NCBI RefSeq assembly: GCF_018336975.1
Contig: NZ_CP025572.1
Coordinates: forward strand, 451,204-508,219
From: Marinomonas sp. CT5
Lineage (GTDB): Bacteria; Pseudomonadota; Gammaproteobacteria; Pseudomonadales; Marinomonadaceae
DNA length: 57,016 nt
Direction of reading: 5' to 3'
The translations under genes and the position numbers were made by a program. Shown piece after piece: positions 7,977 to 17,120 of the stretch (positions are counted from its first letter, which is position 1; each line of letters starts with the position of its first letter). The notes below the pieces were generated by a model. That model did not search any database. It was given only the letters and a program-made list of their open reading frames with translations, and was not told where the DNA came from.

Positions 7977-9749
7977 TTAGGTGGCGTGTTTGTTTTTCTT
8001 TAGGCGGTATGCCAATTGAGGTCTGCTTAACCCCACTCGTCTTGCGGCCTCTGATAAGTTGCCGTGCGCTTGGTTCACGGCTTCTTCCAATAGATTTTGC
8101 TCAAGCTTTTCAATATCAAGCTTATCGTCTCCCCCAACAAATTGTGTAATGTGTTCCAAGAGGGATTCAGACGCTATTTTGGCGCCATTGGCATGGCTTA
8201 AGGTTCCTTGGTGACTCACCGAGTAAATAATGTCTTCAGGGATGGACTCATTACGGAAAAGGTGATGAAGATCGATCGGTTCACCTTCTTCTGAGGCAAT
8301 CACTCCTCGCTCCATTAAGTTTTGTAGCTCACGAATATTTCCCGGAAAACGATAATTTAATAGAGCACGTCGGGCAGTCTGGGTCATACCTGAAGGGGCT
8401 CGTTCATGCAGCTGGCAAAAGTGATGGTAAAAGTGGTTAATCAGCAAGGGAATATCGGCTTTTCGTTCTCTTAGTGGTGGCAAATGAATGGGAAATACGT
8501 TTAAACGAAAGAATAAATCTTCACGAAATTCGCCTTTTGCAACGGCTTCTCTCAGGTCGACATTGGTCGCCGCGACGACTCTTACATTGACTTTGATGGC
8601 TGACGTGCCACCGACTCGCTCCACTTCTTTTTCCTGTAAGACGCGCAATAATTTACTTTGTCCTGCAAGACTGAGAGTGCCAATTTCATCTAAGAAGAGG
8701 GTGCCACCGTTGGCTCTTTCAAAACGGCCAGGGCGACTGCTGGTTGCACCAGTGTAGGCGCCTTTTTCGACTCCGAAGAGTTCACTTTCCATCAAATTTT
8801 CTGGAATAGCCGCGCAATTAAAAGCAACAAAAGGCCCTGTTTGTCGGCTAAATTTATGCAGCATACTGGCAAACAGCTCTTTACCCACACCTGATTCTCC
8901 ACTGAATAAGACAGTCGCATTGGTCGGGGCGACTTTTTGCAGGGAATGAGTGGCCGCGGTGAAAGCGGCAGAAACGCCAATCATTTTGAGTGGGTCGTCT
9001 AGTGGCACAGGCTCCATAGTATCAAGCTGAAGGTTTGATTTGGATTGGCTGTCGGTATCGTTACTGGTGACATTAAGAAAACGAATATCGTCTTCGATAT
9101 CGTCCCAAAGTTCTGCCGATTTACCTATAACTCGGCAGATAGCGTGTCCCATGGATTGGCATTCTACTTCCCGGAAAATAACCAAAGAGCCCACAAGGCC
9201 AGAAACATAGCCAATGGCATAGCCTAATTCCATCCAGCAAGCTGGGGAGCTGCCAATACCGTATGCTGCAATGTGCTCCTCATCTTCACTGCTGTGATGC
9301 CACAGGAATTCGCCATCGTAGAGGCCTTTTTCGGTATCAAATTCAAAATGCACGGTTTCTACTTTGACCACGCCTTCGAGTCCGTGAAGGTGAGTGCCTG
9401 CGGTAAAAATGGACGCCGGATCTGAATTCGACCAGCGTTTTTGAATCAGCTCCGCGTCTCTTAGTCCAGATAAATAGCCTGTTCTGGTCAGAATGTCGCG
9501 AGATTTATCTAGGCCAAGGGAATCAATTAATTCCCGGCGTAATAAACCAAATGACGAGCTGTGAATCAGCAGCATGCGTTGATCATCTAGCCAGATACGA
9601 CCATCACCTGGTGAGAAAAAAAGGCACTCGGTGAGTTCTTCTACCGTTGGAGCATGTTGTTCATCAAGCTCTCGTGAATTGCCTTTAAGTAAGATCTTTT
9701 CGCTGTTTTTGGCTAAGTCCGCCAAAGAAATTCGGTGAGCATTTGTCAT
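7977..9749 (-). CDS. Sigma-54-dependent aromatic-responsive activator (XylR/DmpR/MopR type)
   Basis: A 590-residue enhancer-binding protein. Domains in order: XylR_N/V4R sensor (about residues 40-215), linker, AAA+ core (about 253-480; Walker A GESGVGKE at 284-291, sigma-54 contact loop GAYTGA at 330-335, Walker B DEIG at 354-357) and Fis-type HTH at the end (LSEAARRVGLSRPQLAYRLKK). Cys171, Glu194, Cys197 and Cys205 have the spacing of the zinc site recalled for MopR (155/178/181/189). His122 and Trp150 sit where MopR has phenol-binding His106 and Trp134. A phenolic effector is therefore likely. UAS-like sites lie 25-82 bp upstream of its start, so autoregulation is possible. Confidence 0.9.
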   Translation of the reverse strand: MTNAHRISLADLAKNSEKILLKGNSRELDEQHAPTVEELTECLFFSPGDGRIWLDDQRMLLIHSSSFGLLRRELIDSLGLDKSRDILTRTGYLSGLRDAELIQKRWSNSDPASIFTAGTHLHGLEGVVKVETVHFEFDTEKGLYDGEFLWHHSSEDEEHIAAYGIGSSPACWMELGYAIGYVSGLVGSLVIFREVECQSMGHAICRVIGKSAELWDDIEDDIRFLNVTSNDTDSQSKSNLQLDTMEPVPLDDPLKMIGVSAAFTAATHSLQKVAPTNATVLFSGESGVGKELFASMLHKFSRQTGPFVAFNCAAIPENLMESELFGVEKGAYTGATSSRPGRFERANGGTLFLDEIGTLSLAGQSKLLRVLQEKEVERVGGTSAIKVNVRVVAATNVDLREAVAKGEFREDLFFRLNVFPIHLPPLRERKADIPLLINHFYHHFCQLHERAPSGMTQTARRALLNYRFPGNIRELQNLMERGVIASEEGEPIDLHHLFRNESIPEDIIYSVSHQGTLSHANGAKIASESLLEHITQFVGGDDKLDIEKLEQNLLEEAVNQAHGNLSEAARRVGLSRPQLAYRLKKNKHAT

Positions 9750-9773
9750 TATTATTTTTCCTCTTTCATCCTC

Positions 9774-9789
9774 TTGATGAAATGATTAA
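9774..9789 (+). promoter_or_regulatory. UAS-like enhancer site (distal) upstream of the aldehyde dehydrogenase
   Basis: TTGATGAAATGATTAA differs at three positions from the XylR-type pattern TTGATCAATTGATCAA. It starts 42 bp (about four helical turns) before the palindromic site at 9816 and 180 bp before the -24 GG at 9954. Confidence 0.55.
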
Positions 9790-9815
9790 CTGCTTTTTCT
9801 TAGTGTGAAATGTAT

Positions 9816-9831
9816 TTGACGATATCGTCAA
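9816..9831. promoter_or_regulatory. Perfect 16-bp palindrome, UAS-like enhancer site
   Basis: TTGACGATATCGTCAA is a perfect palindrome with the TTGA-N8-TCAA frame of XylR/DmpR UAS elements. It lies between the activator gene and the aldehyde dehydrogenase gene, 138 bp from the start of the site to the -24 GG. Confidence 0.7.
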
Positions 9832-9952
9832 GTGTGTTGTGTGGTTTTTATACTAAGCTTTATTGGAGTTTGGTCGGTGCGATATTAAAAAGTCTTTTTC
9901 ATCAATGAGTTATGGTTTTAATGCCGCATGATATGGCGTGACGTATGGTTTC

Positions 9953-9969
9953 GGCATAGCTATTGCTCT
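9953..9969 (+). promoter_or_regulatory. Sigma-54 (-24/-12) promoter of the aromatic aldehyde dehydrogenase gene
   Basis: CGGCATAGCTATTGCTC matches TGGCACG-N4-TTGCW, with GG (9954-9955) and GC (9966-9967) exactly 10 nt apart. The predicted start is near 9979, leaving a leader of about 94 nt. Confidence 0.7.
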
Positions 9970-10072
9970 ACTGATTAAAGCGTTTTAATAAAACCAAAAC
10001 ACTGATCTTTCACCGACTTGGCTTGTCCGTGTAGGAATTCAGTGATGAATAAAAATAAATAGGAGAACACAC

Positions 10073-11533
10073 ATGACAACTTCCGTTCTGGAATCTAAAA
10101 AATGGTCAGGTAAATTTTTTAATGGTGACTGGGTGACGGCGTCAAACTCACAAGACGTTTTGGAACCTGCCACTGGAAAAGTGTTGAGCCAAGTGGGTAT
10201 CGCGACGGCAGACGAAGTCTATTCCGCTTGCCAGAAAGCACAGCAAGCTCAGCAAGAATGGTTAAAAGTGCCACCAAGAGAAAAGGCTGCCCTGTTCCAT
10301 AAAGCGGCGAATTTTATCCAAGAACACTTTGATGAGCTGGCTTTGTATATTGCCCGCGAAACGGGCGGGATTATTCCAAAAGGTCAGCACGAAGTGAAAG
10401 AGGCCATCTTGATTTTGCAATTGGCGGCCAACATGACATTGGAACCAAATGGTCTCACCTTGCCATCTGTCCCAGAAAGAATGTCCTACGCAACGCGCAA
10501 AGCCATCGGGGTGGTGGGTGTGATCTCCCCATTTAATTTCCCAATGATTTTATCTATTCGTTCAATTGCTCCCGCTTTAGCAACCGGTAATGCGGTGGTG
10601 ACTAAGCCAGACCCTCAAACGCCAGTTACGGGTGGCTTTATTCTTGCTCTTGCCTTGGAAGCGGCTGGCTTACCAAAAGGTGTGTTTCAAGTGCTGCCAG
10701 GGGCTGTGGAAGCCGGTGAAGCGCTTTGTTCTGCACCAGAAATTGGTATGGTGGCGTTCACTGGATCGACGGCGGCTGGTCGCAAAGTGGGCGAGGCTTG
10801 TGGTCGCAATTTGAAGAAGGTTTCTCTTGAGTTAGGTGGTAAAAGTTCTTTGATTATCTTAGAGGACGCCGACTTGGATGTGGCCGCCAGCAATATCGCT
10901 TGGGGGGCGTATTTCCACCAAGGGCAAATTTGTATGGCATCAGGGCGTATCTTGGTACAAGAAAGTATTGCAGAAGCGTTAACCGCGAAAATCGTTGAGA
11001 AAGCCAAACATTTGCCAGTGGGTGATCCAGCTTCTGGGCAAGTGGCGATAGGGCCTTTAATCAATCAGCGTCAGCTTGAAAAAGTGCATGCCATTGTGCA
11101 AGACACAGTGGCAGCAGGCGCTAAATTAGAAGCGGGCGGCACCCATGACGGACCTTTCTATGCGCCAACCGTGCTGAGTAATGTGACGCCAGGAATGCGT
11201 TCTTTTGATGAAGAGATCTTTGGGCCTGTGGTCAATATTGTGACCTTCAACAAAGATGAAGATGCCATCGCAATGGCCAATAATACGCAATATGGTTTAG
11301 CCGGTGCGGTGATCTCGAATGATTTTGCTCGTGCGCAAAATATCGGCGCTCAGTTGCATGTGGGCTTGCTGCACATCAATGATCAAACCGTGAATGATGA
11401 ATGTATCAATCCATTTGGTGGTTGCGGTGCGTCTGGTAATGGCAGCGCGGTGTGTGGCCCAGCGGATTGGGATCTTTATACTCATTGGCAATGGGTGACC
11501 GTGAAACAATCGGCAACGCCTTATCCTTTTTAA
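10073..11533 (+). CDS. Aromatic aldehyde dehydrogenase (benzaldehyde/vanillin dehydrogenase type)
   Basis: NAD(P)+-dependent oxidation of an aromatic aldehyde to its acid. The 486-residue ALDH has Lys178 in VVTKPD, the general base Glu253 in LELGGKSS and the nucleophile Cys287 in GQICMASGR. The C-terminal stretch DWDLYTHWQWVTVK resembles the benzaldehyde/vanillin dehydrogenase branch rather than fatty or betaine aldehyde enzymes. TAGGAGA sits about 7 nt before the ATG. With the SDR at 7158 it forms an alcohol to aldehyde to acid pair, and both are preceded by matching sigma-54 promoters. Coniferyl aldehyde or vanillin are reasonable substrates; the exact one is not determined. Confidence 0.87.
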   Translation: MTTSVLESKKWSGKFFNGDWVTASNSQDVLEPATGKVLSQVGIATADEVYSACQKAQQAQQEWLKVPPREKAALFHKAANFIQEHFDELALYIARETGGIIPKGQHEVKEAILILQLAANMTLEPNGLTLPSVPERMSYATRKAIGVVGVISPFNFPMILSIRSIAPALATGNAVVTKPDPQTPVTGGFILALALEAAGLPKGVFQVLPGAVEAGEALCSAPEIGMVAFTGSTAAGRKVGEACGRNLKKVSLELGGKSSLIILEDADLDVAASNIAWGAYFHQGQICMASGRILVQESIAEALTAKIVEKAKHLPVGDPASGQVAIGPLINQRQLEKVHAIVQDTVAAGAKLEAGGTHDGPFYAPTVLSNVTPGMRSFDEEIFGPVVNIVTFNKDEDAIAMANNTQYGLAGAVISNDFARAQNIGAQLHVGLLHINDQTVNDECINPFGGCGASGNGSAVCGPADWDLYTHWQWVTVKQSATPYPF

Positions 11534-11565
11534 GTGTTTTGATTGTTAGGTGGATTACAGTATTG

Positions 11566-11600
11566 AAAGCTCCATTTCTCTTGTTATGGGGCTTTTTTAT
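11566..11600 (+). terminator. Terminator after the aldehyde dehydrogenase gene
   Basis: A 9-bp stem (AAAGCTCCA / TGGGGCTTT, one G-T pair, 11566-11574 and 11587-11595) is followed by a T run. It lies between convergent genes and overlaps the stop end of the LysR gene. Confidence 0.65.
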
Positions 11601-12814
11601 TGCTGATTTTGCTTGTTGGCAATGGCGGTTCTGAGCTCTTCAATAAACCTATTGATGAGTTCGGACTGTCTGTCTTTATGCAGTGTAATACCAATGGTGC
11701 ACTCTGGATTAGGCAGTGAAATGGGGACTTGTTTTAGGCGTGGGTTGAGTTGCTTGATGTTCCACTCATCGTAGAAAAGAAGGGCGATAGCGTCACTGTG
11801 GATCACCAATTCTTCTGAAGAGGCGAAAGTCAGCATCTCCAGAGCTTGAATGGGGGGCTTGTTGTTGATGCTATGAAACAGGCTTTCAAAATAATCGCGA
11901 ATAGGCGTGCCGTGGCGCGCGACAATCCAGCGTTCGTTAACTAGGTCATTGATAGTCTTTGCTGTTGTATGAATTGGGTGATCAGCACGAGCAATTAAAG
12001 CGTATTGGGCTGTTAATAAGGGGAGTTCAATTAACTCTGGATGAAGCGGGCCTTTTCTCATTAGACCTAGAAAACAATCTATCTCGCCTTGTCGTAGAGC
12101 GTTGGCTAACATGTGGTAGGGACCTTGCATCGCTTGCAGACGTATTGCTGAGTGTTGCTTAAATATAGACGCAAAGGCAATGGGAACAATATCTTGGCAA
12201 GAAAAAGACAGCATGCCCACGGACAATCTACCGGTTAGTTGGTTTGGTAATGACTTAAGCTCGTTGGGCAAAGATTGAGCCACAGGGGCGATTCTGAGGA
12301 ATAACGAGGCCAGTTGTTTAGCGGCATCTAGTGGTATTAAACCTCGTCTTGCTCTGGAGAAAAGGGGTTGCTGAAGCATATTCTCGAGTTCTTTTAATGT
12401 CTTGCTAACCGCAGGTTGTGTCATGCCAAGTGCTTGCCCTGCGACAGAGGCGCTACCGACTTTTACCACCGTTTCTATGACCAAAAGATGTCGCCATTCA
12501 ACATAGGTTTTGAGTTTTAATAACGCCATGGTGTTGTCTTGCAATTGTCGTTCAGTGTCGAAAATTGCTTGTAAAATGCGATTGCAAGATGAGATCACCA
12601 CTTCTCCTGCAGACGTCGGTTCAGCGCCACTCCAACCTCGGGTAAAGATAGTAACTTGTAGGGCTTGTTCTGCTTGTGAAAGGGCGCGCGAAATACTGGA
12701 TTGGCTAAGGTTTAACGAAGAGCTGGCGTCTTTTTCTGTGCCTTTTTTCATGATTTCCGAGATAACACGACATTGCTTAAGTGTTAATGGAAAGTGTGAA
12801 TTCGGATTGCTCAT
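11597..12814 (-). CDS. LysR-type regulator with two tandem HTH domains
   Basis: The 405-residue protein has two LysR-like winged-helix segments. The first (about residues 8-70) includes LNLSQSSISRALSQAEQAL. The second (about 98-160) includes LGMTQPAVSKTLKELENML and a typical LFSRARRGL wing. A LysR effector domain follows (about 185-400, with GRLSVGMLSFSCQDIVPIAF). Ordinary LysR proteins are near 300 residues with one HTH. The start at 12814 was chosen over 12874 because AAGGA lies 8 nt upstream. It is divergent from the ligA-ligB genes and probably controls them. Confidence 0.85.
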   Translation of the reverse strand: MSNPNSHFPLTLKQCRVISEIMKKGTEKDASSSLNLSQSSISRALSQAEQALQVTIFTRGWSGAEPTSAGEVVISSCNRILQAIFDTERQLQDNTMALLKLKTYVEWRHLLVIETVVKVGSASVAGQALGMTQPAVSKTLKELENMLQQPLFSRARRGLIPLDAAKQLASLFLRIAPVAQSLPNELKSLPNQLTGRLSVGMLSFSCQDIVPIAFASIFKQHSAIRLQAMQGPYHMLANALRQGEIDCFLGLMRKGPLHPELIELPLLTAQYALIARADHPIHTTAKTINDLVNERWIVARHGTPIRDYFESLFHSINNKPPIQALEMLTFASSEELVIHSDAIALLFYDEWNIKQLNPRLKQVPISLPNPECTIGITLHKDRQSELINRFIEELRTAIANKQNQQ

Positions 12815-13004
12815 TCGTGTTTTCCTTTTTATGGCGACATCTTGATGTAGTGACGAGTGAAAACCGTTAGCCATAACTTATGATATAACCAAATTTTTAT
12901 CTATGTTTTTAATTGTGCATATGTAAGGTCGACGTTTTCCCTGTAGTTTGGAGGAATAATATCTAATTTGTTCATGGCGCTTTTTAGCGCAAGGTAAGAC
13001 TCGA

Positions 13005-14274
<1,270 letters not shown>

Positions 14275-14275
<1 letters not shown>

Positions 14276-14988
14276 TGAAGACGGCCATGAATAAGCCCAA
14301 GCTAGTGTGCTTGGCCGGCTTGCTGTGTGATCAGACCATGTGGAAAAGCGTGGCAGATCAATTGTCAAACGAGGCGAATGTCGAAATATTCAATTTTGCA
14401 GGCTTTGATGACCTCACTGAGATGGCAAAGTTCGTATTGGCAAGTGTTGACGGTGATTTTGCCTTGGCAGGGCATTCAATGGGAGGTCGTGTAGCGTTAG
14501 AAATTCACCGCCTAGCGCCACAAAGAATTACTCACTTGGCTTTGTTGAACACAGGTGTTCACCCTAAATCAGACAAAGAAATACCGGGGCGAATTGGGTT
14601 GATTGACGCGGCGCAAAAGAACGGCATTTCTATTTTATCCAGCCAATGGCTGATTCCGATGATGTCGCCAAACGGCCTAAAGAATTCAACTCTGATGGCG
14701 GATTTAACCAAGATGGTCGAATCTTATACTGTGGAAGAATTTGAACAGCAGATTCATGCTTTGATCCATCGTCCGAATGCGCAAGCACAGCTCCCTTTGA
14801 TATCGGTGCCAACCTTATTGCTGTCTGGATCAGAAGATACTTGGAGTCCGGTGTCACAGCATGAGGTCATGCAACGGCAAGTCGCTGGCAGCGAGCTGGT
14901 GGTTATTGAAGGTGCTGGCCACATGGCGCCAGCGGAAGCCCCAGAAAAAGTAGCCGCTGCAATGCGTGTCTGGTTACAGAAAGAGTAG
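14275..14988 (+). CDS. Alpha/beta hydrolase
   Basis: A 237-residue cytoplasmic hydrolase with the nucleophile elbow GHSMGG, an acid in SGSEDTWSP and His in GAGHMAP, so a complete Ser-Asp-His triad. GLLCDQTMW near the N-terminus forms the oxyanion region. GGAGG lies upstream of three possible starts (GTG 14272, ATG 14275, ATG 14287); 14275 overlaps the ligB stop by 1 nt. Position directly after an extradiol dioxygenase suggests a ring-cleavage-product hydrolase or an esterase that frees the aromatic acid, but canonical protocatechuate 4,5-cleavage needs no such enzyme. Specific function unknown. Confidence 0.8.
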
Positions 14989-14994
14989 AGGCCG

Positions 14995-15444
14995 ATGACG
15001 AATCACAATATCGAAACTATGTTGATTGAGTGGCAGTGTCAGAAGTTAGTGACGCATTCTATCAACTTATTAGACCAAGGCCGCTGGCAAGAACTGGCGA
15101 ATTGTTATACCGAAGATGGCATCTTGTATCGCCCGAGTAGTCCTACCTCTGCTATTGTTGGGCGTGATGCCATTTTGCAATCTTTTACTGCGCGGCCTGC
15201 GAAAGAAACCTGTCATGCACTGGCCAATGTAGAGTCTAAGATTATCGATGACCAGCATGTGGTTGTTACTTCGAGAGTCGTACTTTTTTCAGCCAATACA
15301 AAAGTGGAAGGCATTGAGAATATACTGCCAGCCAATGCGGATATTTTTATCGGTCGCTTTGTTGATGAATTGAAGAAGGTAAACGGCGAATGGTTAATCG
15401 CCAAAAGACAAGGCTCCATTGAACTGAAATACACTGGAAAGTAG
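14995..15444 (+). CDS. SnoaL-like (NTF2-fold) protein
   Basis: The 149-residue protein begins with the helix LVTHSINLLDQGRWQELANCY, then GILYRPSSPTSAIVGRDAIL and the late strands DIFIGRFVDELKK and GEWLIAKRQGSIEL, a pattern typical of SnoaL_4/NTF2-like folds. Such proteins act as small dehydratases or isomerases, or as beta-subunit-like partners of ring hydroxylases. It starts 6 nt after the alpha/beta hydrolase gene and is the last gene of the ligAB operon. No catalytic residue can be assigned with confidence. Confidence 0.7.
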   Translation: MTNHNIETMLIEWQCQKLVTHSINLLDQGRWQELANCYTEDGILYRPSSPTSAIVGRDAILQSFTARPAKETCHALANVESKIIDDQHVVVTSRVVLFSANTKVEGIENILPANADIFIGRFVDELKKVNGEWLIAKRQGSIELKYTGK

Positions 15445-15629
15445 ACAAGATACCGAAGTGTTTGAGTGGATGGATGAGAGTGCTATGGAAAGCAATATTG
15501 GAACACTGAGCTAATGGTTAAACTTCGACTATCTGGTTAAAAAGGGCGCTCCGATCACCCGGCTTGTCCCATAACAAAAATAACAAAGCCTTTAAATTAA
15601 GGCATTAAACTAAGATTGGGAGAACAGAT

Positions 15630-16610
15630 ATGACATTCAAAAAATTGATTATTGCTGCTTCAGCAGCGCTCACATTATCCACTCAGGTTGTTGCTGAGGA
15701 ATTGAAGTTTGCGAGCTTCACTCCACCATTTCACACCATTAATGCATCGGTAATTGAAAAGTTAAATGCGGATGTGTCTGCCGCCACGAATGGTTCTTTA
15801 ACGGTACGAGGCTACCATGGTGGAGAATTAGGTGCTGGGCCTGCTGAGCAATATGTTCGCGTTTTGCAAGGCGCCGCAGACCTGTCTTGGGGGCTACCGG
15901 GTTATACCTCATCTCAGTTTGGTAAAACCATGATCGCAGAATTGCCTGGTGCTATACCTGAAGATATGCCGGGTTACGAAGCGCTTTGGCGTGCTTATGA
16001 TAAACATTTGAGTGGTGAGTTTCCTGCTACTAAGCCCCTAGCATTATGGACCTCTGAGCCTAATATTTTCATTATGCGAAATAAGGTTATTCGTACTCCC
16101 GCAGATTTGGCTGGGCTTAAAATTCGTGTTGCGGGTGCAACTGCCGCAAAAGTGGCTTCAGCCTTTGGGGCAACACCAGTGCAAATGCCTGCTAGTCAAA
16201 TTTACAACGCTATGCAGACGGGGCTAATCGATGGGGTGATTACTGGCGCCTCGACATTAAGAGATTTTAAACTTGATGAAGTGGCTGATTCGCTAACACT
16301 TGGTGCGCCGTTGGGGCGTTTGACGTTTTACACTGTCCTTAACGCTGGTGTGTACAATGATTTGAACGCAGAGCAAAAAGCAGCAATTGACGCGGCAAGT
16401 GGGCTTGGCTTATCGAAAAGTGCAGAGGATGCTTGGTTGCAAACAGCCAAAGAGGCTCTTGAAGTGGCTCGTGCAGATAGCGCAAACACCATTGTTGAGT
16501 TAACCGATGCCGAAAAAGCGGCTTTTACCAAAGCTGTTTCTGGGGTGGTTCAGTCTTATGTAAAAAGTGTAGACGGAGCAGGTGCTCTGGCTGCAATGCA
16601 AGGCAAGTAG
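15630..16610 (+). CDS. TRAP transporter solute-binding protein (DctP family)
   Basis: A periplasmic binding protein of 326 residues with a Sec signal peptide (MTFKKLIIAASAALTLSTQVVA). The family core includes GGELGAG, LWTSEPNIFIMRNKVIRTPADLAGLKIRV (the arginine that usually binds the carboxylate is in KIRVAG) and ASQIYNAMQTGLIDGV. It is followed 3 nt later by DctQ and then DctM genes. Its place after the ligAB operon suggests import of an aromatic or related carboxylate; the ligand is not readable from the sequence. Confidence 0.9.
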   Translation: MTFKKLIIAASAALTLSTQVVAEELKFASFTPPFHTINASVIEKLNADVSAATNGSLTVRGYHGGELGAGPAEQYVRVLQGAADLSWGLPGYTSSQFGKTMIAELPGAIPEDMPGYEALWRAYDKHLSGEFPATKPLALWTSEPNIFIMRNKVIRTPADLAGLKIRVAGATAAKVASAFGATPVQMPASQIYNAMQTGLIDGVITGASTLRDFKLDEVADSLTLGAPLGRLTFYTVLNAGVYNDLNAEQKAAIDAASGLGLSKSAEDAWLQTAKEALEVARADSANTIVELTDAEKAAFTKAVSGVVQSYVKSVDGAGALAAMQGK

Positions 16611-16613
16611 CGT

Positions 16614-17120
16614 ATGCTTTTTATTCTGCGTAAATTAGCGGATGGGCTAATTAGCTTATCCGCTGCATTGGGTGCTCTAGGGCTCATTTTTGAGGTAGTA
16701 ATTATTCTCATGGATGTGGTTGGCCGATCATTAGGGACGCCTATCTATGGATCACAAGACATGACGACCATGGGGATGGTAATTGTTGTTTTCGGTGCTA
16801 TGGCATTGTGTGATCGCCAAGGTGGCCACATTTCGGTCGATCTTTTTGAGCGAAGTTATTCTGTATTAGTGAATCGCTTGATTGATGTTTTTTCCGCTTT
16901 ATTGGGTGCTGTGATCTTTTTGGGTATTGCTTATGCTGTCAATGAAAGTGCGAAAATCTCCACCATGCTGAACTTATCCACCAACCTTTTACGTTTGCCT
17001 AAAGGTTTATTCCAAAATGCACTGTCTATCTTCGCTTTGCTCACCGCCGTAGGAATGTTCTTGCGTGCCCTTGAACTTATTGTGTCGAAGCGTGATGTGC
17101 GCAAAGGAGATACAGTATGA
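16614..17120 (+). CDS. TRAP transporter small permease subunit (DctQ)
   Basis: A 168-residue protein with four predicted membrane helices. The conserved DctQ pattern is present: VVGRSLGTPIYGSQDMTTMGMVIVVFGAM, then a short basic/charged segment with GGHISVDLFE. It forms the membrane complex with DctM and bridges to DctP. The stop overlaps the DctM start by 4 nt, indicating coupled translation. Confidence 0.87.
   Translation: MLFILRKLADGLISLSAALGALGLIFEVVIILMDVVGRSLGTPIYGSQDMTTMGMVIVVFGAMALCDRQGGHISVDLFERSYSVLVNRLIDVFSALLGAVIFLGIAYAVNESAKISTMLNLSTNLLRLPKGLFQNALSIFALLTAVGMFLRALELIVSKRDVRKGDTV

Noticed and set aside
10687..11064. 125-codon open frame on the minus strand inside the aldehyde dehydrogenase gene
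   Set aside because: It is antisense to a full ALDH with catalytic residues and has no domain pattern or ribosome-binding site; a shadow frame.
12815..12874. Longer start for the tandem-HTH LysR protein
   Set aside because: No ribosome-binding site at 12874, whereas AAGGA is well placed before ATG 12814.
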